41,151 nt of DNA from an uncultured Spirochaetales bacterium (GTDB taxonomy: Bacteria > Spirochaetota > Spirochaetia > Sphaerochaetales > Sphaerochaetaceae): the NCBI GenBank assembly GCA_944393005.1, contig CALXYO010000015.1:1-41151 (forward strand), given 5' to 3'. The position numbers and the translations under genes were made by a program. Shown here piece by piece: positions 41,149 through 41,151 of the stretch (position 1 is the first letter of the stretch; each line of letters starts with the position of its first letter). The notes below the pieces were generated by a model, which was not told the DNA's origin, did not search any database, and worked only from the letters and a program-made list of their open reading frames with translations.

Positions 41149-41151
41149 TCC

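Larger units (their letters stand above)
36591..41151. mobile_element. IME2: second mobilizable element, right end outside window
   Basis: It begins at the 3' end of tRNA-Gly (36591-36610) and continues past the window edge. It contains a tyrosine integrase, an uncharacterised 421-residue protein, and on the opposite strand mobC, relaxase and a membrane-anchored protein. Composition is visibly more GC-rich than IME1. Its relaxase and MobC are homologous to those of IME1 but its integrase is quite different. The distal att copy is not visible. Confidence 0.75.

Overview
The window looks like a stretch of a gut or anaerobic spirochaete chromosome, possibly Sphaerochaetaceae-like. This is an inference. 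It rests on a 2[4Fe-4S] mini-ferredoxin, lipoproteins with LTSC lipoboxes, sugar ABC importer subunits without their own ATPase, a RarA protein with a long extra C-terminal domain, and moderate-GC host genes. No rRNA or marker gene is present, so the taxon is not proven.

Layout. Positions 1-1740 are AT-rich foreign DNA carrying the 3' part of an AAA ATPase fused to a DUF4435 (TOPRIM-like) domain, a candidate single-chain PARIS-type anti-phage protein. It abuts a beheaded FAD-dependent oxidoreductase (1754-2113), which leads into a sugar ABC importer operon (2153-5183). Positions 5232-19737 are housekeeping: a thioesterase and topoisomerase III, a ferredoxin, xseA-xseB (exonuclease VII), an acidic repeat lipoprotein, a pseudouridine synthase with a Bax-inhibitor-1 membrane protein, a lipoprotein-rarA-methyltransferase-mutarotase-NYN run, and a YhhN-type lysoplasmalogenase.

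Positions 20259-31875 are an integrative mobilizable element (IME1) inserted in the 3' end of tRNA-Gly(GCC). It is bounded by a 20-bp direct repeat. It carries xis-int, mobC-relaxase with a candidate oriT, an XRE regulator with two HTH regions, a hicAB toxin-antitoxin, and a four-gene cargo set (XRE, AAA+ ATPase, unknown, degenerate-TOPRIM-like). Its right end holds a decayed second copy of the XRE gene tail plus a second att-like core, so two related elements seem to have accreted. The original tRNA terminator is stranded beyond the left end, and the element supplies a new one.

Positions 31856-36610 are host again: a five-tRNA cluster, a 2-hydroxyacid dehydrogenase, tRNA-Ala, a GNAT-C-type protein, and a PadR-HAAS-type operon whose middle gene is frameshifted. 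At 36539 an identical tRNA-Gly(GCC) in the opposite orientation hosts a second, more GC-rich element (IME2), which runs off the right edge with its own integrase, two uncharacterised genes, a relaxase and mobC.

The most interesting points are the fused PARIS-like protein, the fully readable tRNA-Gly integration events (including terminator exchange and shared arm sites), the uncharacterised XRE/AAA+/pseudo-TOPRIM cargo, and a set of genes whose -10 box lies 6-8 bases before the start codon, suggesting leaderless mRNAs.
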